From: Sympetrum striolatum
Lineage: Eukaryota; Arthropoda; Insecta; Odonata; Libellulidae
Assembly (NCBI GenBank): GCA_947579665.1
Contig: OX388350.1
Coordinates: 39,899,393 to 39,963,392, forward strand
Reading direction: 5' to 3'
DNA: 64,000 bases
The first letter of the stretch is position 1; each line of letters begins with the position of its first letter. The position numbers and the translations under genes are program-made. The notes under the pieces were generated by a model. The model was not told where the DNA came from, ran no database searches, and worked only from the letters and a program-made list of their open reading frames with translations. Positions 57,610 through 64,000 of the stretch are shown here, piece after piece.

Positions 57610-58765
57610 GTCAGTAATTACAAGAGGGGTGTAGGTACGACATCGAATGTCATCCAAGAATTTACTTTTAAACAGTTTAAATTAATCTTGTGTGTAGGGA
57701 TATAGGTACAAAATGAAACGTTATCGAAGAATTTACCTTTAAACATTTTAAATTCACGTTTAAACGTAATCTTTATTTTTAGAGCTAAGAATAATGATTA
57801 AATTCACTGATACATCACCTCGCAGATTTATGCGCAGATGTGATAGGTACAACGCTCGAGATATCAAAAGGTACTGGAGGATATACGTGGAACAGTAAGT
57901 TTTTTACTGAGAACTGCCTGTTGACCGAGAATTCTGCAAAAATGATTAACATATTGAAATAAGGGTTCAAAACCATCTTGACCATAGAGACAGTTAAATT
58001 GTAAGTTTGGATTCTTACTTTATAGCAGTAAGTTTTGTTACTGTTTATAATTAGAATAGGTTTATAGTAAATTAGGTTGTAAAATGCAAATTAATAAAAC
58101 ATTCTTGGAATTAGATACGTAAAATATACATATAACTGAAAAAAAAAATTAGACTGTTAAATATATCGGACCACAAAATCCAAATTAATTAACTATATGC
58201 GTAAAATTGTTTTTATTTAACCTTATTTTTATCATATATGCCAGTTTTTAGTAAGCGCGGTACGAAGTGCAGTGATCTAATAGAAAAAAAAATTTTGATT
58301 AATTTTAAAGAAATCCTGAACAGATTTGATTTCCTGGAAAATACCGCCAGTGATAAATGAGCAGACTGTATCAGCCCATCCCAGCTTAATCTTGAAAATT
58401 TGTTTTTATAGTGTCTACAAGAAATACAGGTCTCTAAAATTTTATAGTAAATTGCTATTTTTCTGTCTTGGATCTCAAACATATTTATTTATGTATAACA
58501 ATTATTTTCGTAAGCGAAAAAGTTTGTTACTACCACCATGACTCGACAGGTAGAATTATTTTGATTTGCATACAGTATAGACGAGAGAAAAATATATATT
58601 CCACTCACTTTATTATAAATTTACATTTATCTTCAAATTACAACAGCGAAAGCATCTTTAGCACTGCAGAAATAATAAAAACAACTATTGAGAGAAAAAA
58701 TACTTCTAGACTTATCAAAATACAACATTCTCACAACCATCTATTCTCCGAGAAAAAATCGCACA
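57610..58765. other. AT-rich stretch without recognisable gene
   Basis: AT-rich. Two similar spots, AACAGTAAGTTTTTTACTG at about 57892 and AGCAGTAAGTTTTGTTACTG at about 58024, suggest an old local duplication. The short frames are unsupported. Confidence 0.5.
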
Positions 58766-58769
58766 CTTG

Positions 58770-59230
58770 AGGAATGCGTGTTACATTTTCAGGGGGATCG
58801 ACAATCGGTGGGACAAAAGAACGACATGGGAGAGATGGAAAAGCGACCTTTTCCGCTTCGGAAGAACGCAGGTCCCATTACACGTAAGGCGCCTCCTTAA
58901 AATTGACACGAGCTTGGTTGAGAATAGCTCGTCAAGGAGACCTTCCACCCCCTCACTGAGCGGAGAAAATTTAGAAGGTCTAGAGTTTCGGGAAAAACAA
59001 AAGAGAAAATCGCGGCGCCAAGGATGTAAACAAAAACTGCGCCGTGGATCACGCGAGGGTCTCTCTCCGTGTTTCTTTAAATTCATTTTTTGCTTTACGT
59101 TAGCATTTAAGAAGGCATAATTTATTTTTAAGACGTCATATAGATGTCCGAGTCCAGAGACCTCATCTCCTCCAACATTAGCTGCCAGAAGCTCTTGGGA
59201 ATTACGTTTACCAGGAATGGTGAGGAGTGG
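58770..59230. other. GC-richer block with long opposed frames
   Basis: A 202-codon minus-strand frame (58781-59389) and a 117-codon plus-strand frame (58767-59120) overlap here. The minus-strand product begins with a hydrophobic stretch and has a Lys/Arg-rich end, but shows no domain I know. Its middle overlaps the dispersed-repeat core near 59160-59195 that also occurs at 9240 and 20420. I therefore do not call it a gene, although at this AT content a 202-codon frame is noticeable. Confidence 0.3.
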
Positions 59231-59389
59231 GGTTTTACTTATAATATTATTGATACAGAATGCAAAGCATAAAAAGTGAAAAATGAACACGTAAACATAG
59301 CAATTCAGTACATATACCTTATCTATCCTACACCAAAACTCTAACGAAAAAATATTATTTAAAAATCCAAGTAATATCGTATTAGACAT

Positions 59390-62300
59390 ACTATAAAAAT
59401 TAATATTTATAATATTATTATGATATAACGTGGATATAATTAAAATATGGCATTAAATTAAAACAATTTAATTCATAATTGATAATATTTAAATACATTA
59501 TATGTTGAAACTTTAATGATATATCCATCTATTAAACTGTGTTGCTTTACACGGTATAGATATAAATTATTTTAAAAGTATTTCTTCATTATTTACCAGA
59601 ATTATTATTAATATTTTATACATAATATAATAATCTATACAATATTTTTATACTAGCTTACATACATGTGTAATATGCAACTCTAACTCTGCGCATGATT
59701 TTTAAATAGGCGTAATTAATTTCGGCTCGTATTAAATAAAGTGAGTGGGTAAGATAATCCAGTATCAAAAGGCAACATAGAAATCTAAGAAATCGCTAAA
59801 ATAAAATTCAGCTAGATACAAAAATAAAAAAGAATAAAGTATCTTTAAAAACCCAAATAATATTTTAGTGATAAAAGTTTTATTTGTAATAACTTTAAAA
59901 ATAATAAATTTTTATTTTATTTCATCAAGCTGCTTTGGATAGTAATTACTTTCTTCAATAATTACCAGCATTAATACTAGCTTACATACATGGATAACGT
60001 ATAACTGCGCACAAATTCCATTTGTGTCATTCCTAGCAGTTTAGTGATGTAATTGATTACTAAACTAATATTCTATATTATTAAGAAAATCTTTAATTTT
60101 ATGCCTGATTCAAGTAAAACCTGAAACGAAGCCTTGATTTCCGACTTCGTTGTGATTAGTTCTTCCCTAGAAAGAGCGCGGCGAGTAGCAGTTGCGCCTC
60201 CAGAGAACTTCAATGGGAGAAACCGGTCTCAAATTAATTACTGAGGCAAACGACTCTATCGAGTGTCTAGAAAACAGCTGTAGATCACAAACGAAAGCAG
60301 CTGCGAGCACTCCAGAGCCAATTTCCTTTCGGGAGAAGTGCATTTCCTAGACACCTCTCTCGGTAACCTTCCAAGGAAAACACGATGGTTTTCAATCACA
60401 ATGGAACGAAGAGCATGCCTCCCACGCACGTATCTCAGCAACAAAGACTATACAAAGATTCGAGCTGGCTTACCTTGAAAGCGCTCCATATAACATAAGA
60501 GTGTGGGGAGAGAACCAACCGATACTAATTTCAATGTCGCGAAACCATCAAACCAGTACAAATACATTAGGTCATTTTCCATAACGAGACGCCATTTGCT
60601 TATACGAAATATTTCGTTATCTAGGATCACATTGAGTATCCATCTTGGAACGACAGTTTTAGAAGTGATGAAAATTTGAATGTAGAAAATAAAAAATAGA
60701 AAATAATTATCGATTTATTTCTTGATGTCCTTTCTTATTTTGTACCTATATATCTACTTGTTTCAGGTAATATAAATTATATTTTAGATATTATATTTTT
60801 GTTTTTAATTATATTTATAAATTAAATCATAAATTTTATATCGTTTCTGGTTTATAATTTATAGTTTTTAGAAGCATCTTACTCAATCTATTGGAATCGA
60901 ACTTATAAAATCTAAGGGATCTCTCTTTTGCTATGGAAGATAACATACTTTTCAGGGGCAACGGGACTCCAACCCTTTCACATCCCATGAGATAGCGGCA
61001 AAACGTTTTGAAGAAATTACTGAATTCGGAGAATTAATTATTTTTAGCGGGATAATTTTACAATTTTTTCGTGATAAGTGGAAAATTTCATATAAATTGA
61101 GAATATTCAACTTGATGACGATCAGTATTTAGATATTTTCCTCGGAAAAAATCGATTGGCTACATAATATGCTCGGAGCTCTAGTAAACATGAAATTAAA
61201 CAAACCTGCTCTAATTTTCGATGAATAAGAAAGCAGGGATAATACGACTTAATTTCCCTACAAGAGAGACAAAGAAGGCCGTAAGGGAGTAATCTGATGT
61301 TAAAAAGCAACCAAATTTAATTAGGAGATATTAATACCATACAAACATAAAGGGCGAAAAGAAACATAACTTCATAAATGTTACATAAAAATATTTGGAC
61401 TTACTTCGATGTTTGATCCTACCTCGAATCCGGGTTAATGTGTGGGATTCGAATGTGAGAAAATGAATATTTCATAGAAAGATTCAACTTCTCTAGGTGG
61501 TAATATAAAAAGAAATGATGTTTCACTATGCTGCCGGTAGTATATCGGTAAATTAATGTATGGTTGCACATCGTTTTTTAACCTTATAACTCATAGAGAA
61601 AAAAATTCATACGATAGACTTTGGAATTTAGTCTGAGAATTTGAAATTTAAATAAAATACGTATAGAAATAGTCTTAAAACAGCATATAATCAATTTTCC
61701 AGCTTCAAAACATTTCGGAGAAATTTTAAACGAATTTTTAATGAGAGATTTACGCACAGGAACTGAGGATAAATAAAATACGTTCTGAATTCATTCTAGG
61801 CCACTACTAACAAAATCTCCATTGTAAAATGTAAATGATAACCTCTGATTTTGAATGGAAAAATTCTGATAACAGAAACTAATGTTCATTGAAATTACTA
61901 CTATTCTTATAGAAATAGTAATAAAGAAAAATAAGGATTTAAGGATCATAAGGATCGCCGTGAAGTTTGGATGACTTTACCCTCACCGACTTCATCATCG
62001 CGTAATGAAACCAAACACTCTTTATGACCAAAATAACTGATCAAGCGTAGAATACACAACATTAACGACACGACGGTAATTTTTATAACCATCGAAGTGA
62101 TTCTCTATGTTATAGCATGGAGCTGTTCTGCTCCTCCACCTGGCGAAAGAGTTGCGAACTTCGAGGACGCGAATGTTGGAGTTTGAAGGATCAAATGCAC
62201 ACATCAAACGAAGTCTCGAAGATTTTTTGCAGATAAGAGGATCACGACTGAGAAAAAATATCACTCTCGTGATGATTGGCTCGCCATCAATTGACATAAT

Positions 62301-64000
62301 AAAACTAACAAGCTCTAAACAGTGAATTGCCAGGAATGTTTCTATGAGTTTGGAATTGAAAAACTTCTACATTGAAAACTAGTTCATAAAAACAAGATTC
62401 ACTTTCGAATTGATTTTGGTTGTTAATTAGGTAAAATTAACTTCTTTTCCACAGTTTCCACATTTGCACTCAACAAATAATTTAGATGTACGTAATAGAC
62501 TTAAACGCAGAGAATATAATTCGTTTTACTCTGCTCAAATTAATTTGGTACAAAATATTTCAAGGCGATGGAAAAGATTTCGCGTCTACTTATAGTTGTG
62601 GTACTTACTGATTTACGAACAGAAAGATCGTCTTGTGAACATAAAATTATAAGGGAACAATTATTTTGTTTTAACAAAGAATAAAATAATTGTTCTGTTT
62701 TAATAGAGTTGTACCTAGTTAAGCTTTCTCTTGTTGAGGGTATAAAATTTTAATAAACTATTATAAATAAATGAATATTGTGTATTTATATGAGAGTTTT
62801 CGTCTGTAAAGATGAATTTATATATTCATTCAATAAAGAAGGAAAACAGAAATAAAAAATCGCGCGTAAACTTTCAATTGTTTTCTAATGCACATAAAAT
62901 AGGTAGAAATTATTTTAAAACTCTATGAAACTCATTTTAACTTCAAGGGCCGTTATTGCAGAAATAGTATTCATCAGAGTAAAGTAAATGTAATAGCCGT
63001 AAATGAGGTGTAATAATTGAAAACAGAGTAGTAACCTAATTAATAATTTCTTTTCTTCTTTACTGAATTCCCTTCCACCGTATGTCGATCCTTTCTCTTT
63101 TCTGAAGGGACATTTATTTGTATGAATTGACTCACGCTTGCTAAAAACCCTTGGCCTTTCTAAATCTTCCTAAAAAACTTTATATATACACGGTAAATTT
63201 GCGGCTCCGCTGTGCATGGAAAATTGAATAAATAAATAATACGAAGGGTATGTGTCAACGCATTTCTCAATTTGCACTCAATAATATTGCACATATTTTA
63301 ACAGGGACGAGCGACCTAAACCAATTAATAAACTCACTGAGTAAATTACTTGTCATCTCTTTCGTTTAAAATGCATTTTACTGTTATGCTAAGGGATTGA
63401 CATTTAAAGAATATATTTATGAAATTTAGATTTCTATAAGACTGTCTTCCTTTTCTGTAATGCAAACATTTATACTGATATTAACATAAGGTCATCTATC
63501 TGAATATGTAACTGTATTGTTTTGTTTGCCTATCAGATCTATCTTAACCTGCTTTTCCATAATAATTTACTAAGCTGTCTGTAAGATTCACCGGTTTATC
63601 ACGCCACACTTCTTTCGGTGTTTTCCTGCTTTGGTGTACATATTTGATTTTTGGTATATATTTTACTTTTTGTATATTTTTCAAATTTTTTCTTTCTTTA
63701 AAATTTATATGACGGGTTATATGTAAGAAGGGACTTATCAGTCACAATCTCATCCTAATAAAGGACGCTTTATTGACACAAGTATGGACTACATAATACG
63801 TAGGAGTACAAGACAAAACAAGACGGATGGCGTTACAGAGAAGGAGTTAGGTCGTTCATACGGAGGTGGAAAAACATCCGACGAAATGACCTGAAGCTAC
63901 ATTTTCGCGACAATTAAATTAGAGCTATTCCAAAGAGAGGATAGCAACATGAAGAGCGTCCATCCATTTGTTACGGGAGTTTATTTTTTCCCTTTCCTTC
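59390..64000. other. Stretch without recognisable gene
   Basis: Very AT-rich at 59390-60140 and 60660-60860. A GC-richer patch lies at 60160-60480, with a donor-like minus-strand AAG|GTAAGC near 60475 but no convincing acceptor. An (AATAA)n tail at 63225-63240 follows TTTGCGGCTCCGCTGTGCATGG..., the look of a LINE 3' end. No gene supported up to the window end. Confidence 0.5.
62655..62695. repeat. 16-bp inverted repeat (hairpin)
   Basis: GAACAATTATTTTGTT at 62655-62670 pairs with AATAAAATAATTGTTC at 62680-62695 with one mismatch and a 9-nt loop. AT-rich, possibly chance. Confidence 0.6.

Noticed and set aside
60448..60630. Minus-strand exon ending at AAG|GTAAGC
   Set aside because: The donor is good, but no acceptor with a pyrimidine tract lies within a plausible distance upstream and the 60-residue product is unrecognised.
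60740..60790. Plus-strand recursive splice site TTTCAG|GTAATA at 60766
   Set aside because: The donor half GTAATA is weak and the tract upstream is interrupted by purines; much poorer than the 8.3-kb site.

Overview
The window looks like non-genic DNA (intergenic or very long intron) from a large, AT-rich, repeat-laden arthropod genome, most likely an insect. I could not identify the species. Evidence: low GC with scattered GC-richer islands, many tRNA-derived SINE fragments, (AT)n and (GATA)n microsatellites, a non-LTR retrotransposon 3' end ending in an ATCTAA-type tail, and a complete BEL/Pao LTR retrotransposon. Nothing resembles a bacterial gene layout. Nearly all open reading frames of 60-200 codons look fortuitous. 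I recognise no cellular gene, rRNA or functional tRNA gene.

Layout. 1-7.5 kb: AT-rich DNA with a few GC-richer blocks and a perfect 14-bp hairpin. 7.5-13.4 kb: SINE fragments of several families, two of them head to head, plus a strong minus-strand splice-like signal at 8.25-8.31 kb that fits a recursive splice site or short cassette exon. 13.97-17.45 kb: a nested tandem array, the most unusual structure here. Three ~1.09-kb units each hold six ~150-180-bp subunits, and every subunit carries a tRNA-type B-box motif (18 in all). Two units are bracketed by inverted terminal repeats. 17.5-32.6 kb: dispersed repeats, a ~100-bp foldback, a LINE 3' fragment, a CpG-rich island with paired CACGTG E-boxes, and further SINEs.

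32.62-39.28 kb: a young BEL/Pao element. It has identical 178-bp LTRs, a 5-bp target duplication (ATAGT), a tRNA-Tyr-type primer binding site, a leader of two tandem-repeat arrays (12 x 19 bp and 7 x ~64 bp), and a gag-protease-RT-RNase H-integrase frame interrupted by one in-frame TAA inside RNase H. Its parts form a copy-and-paste transposition unit: the LTRs supply promoter and polyA site, the PBS and purine tract prime reverse transcription, and the polyprotein supplies Gag and enzymes.

39.3-64 kb: AT-rich DNA with divergent tandem duplications, more SINE copies, a ~185-bp foldback, a 66-bp (AT)n tract, a GC-rich block with an in-phase 36-bp duplication, and one weak plus-strand candidate exon near 57.55 kb. 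All family assignments are by eye. Repeat family labels (S1-S5, D1, D2) are mine.
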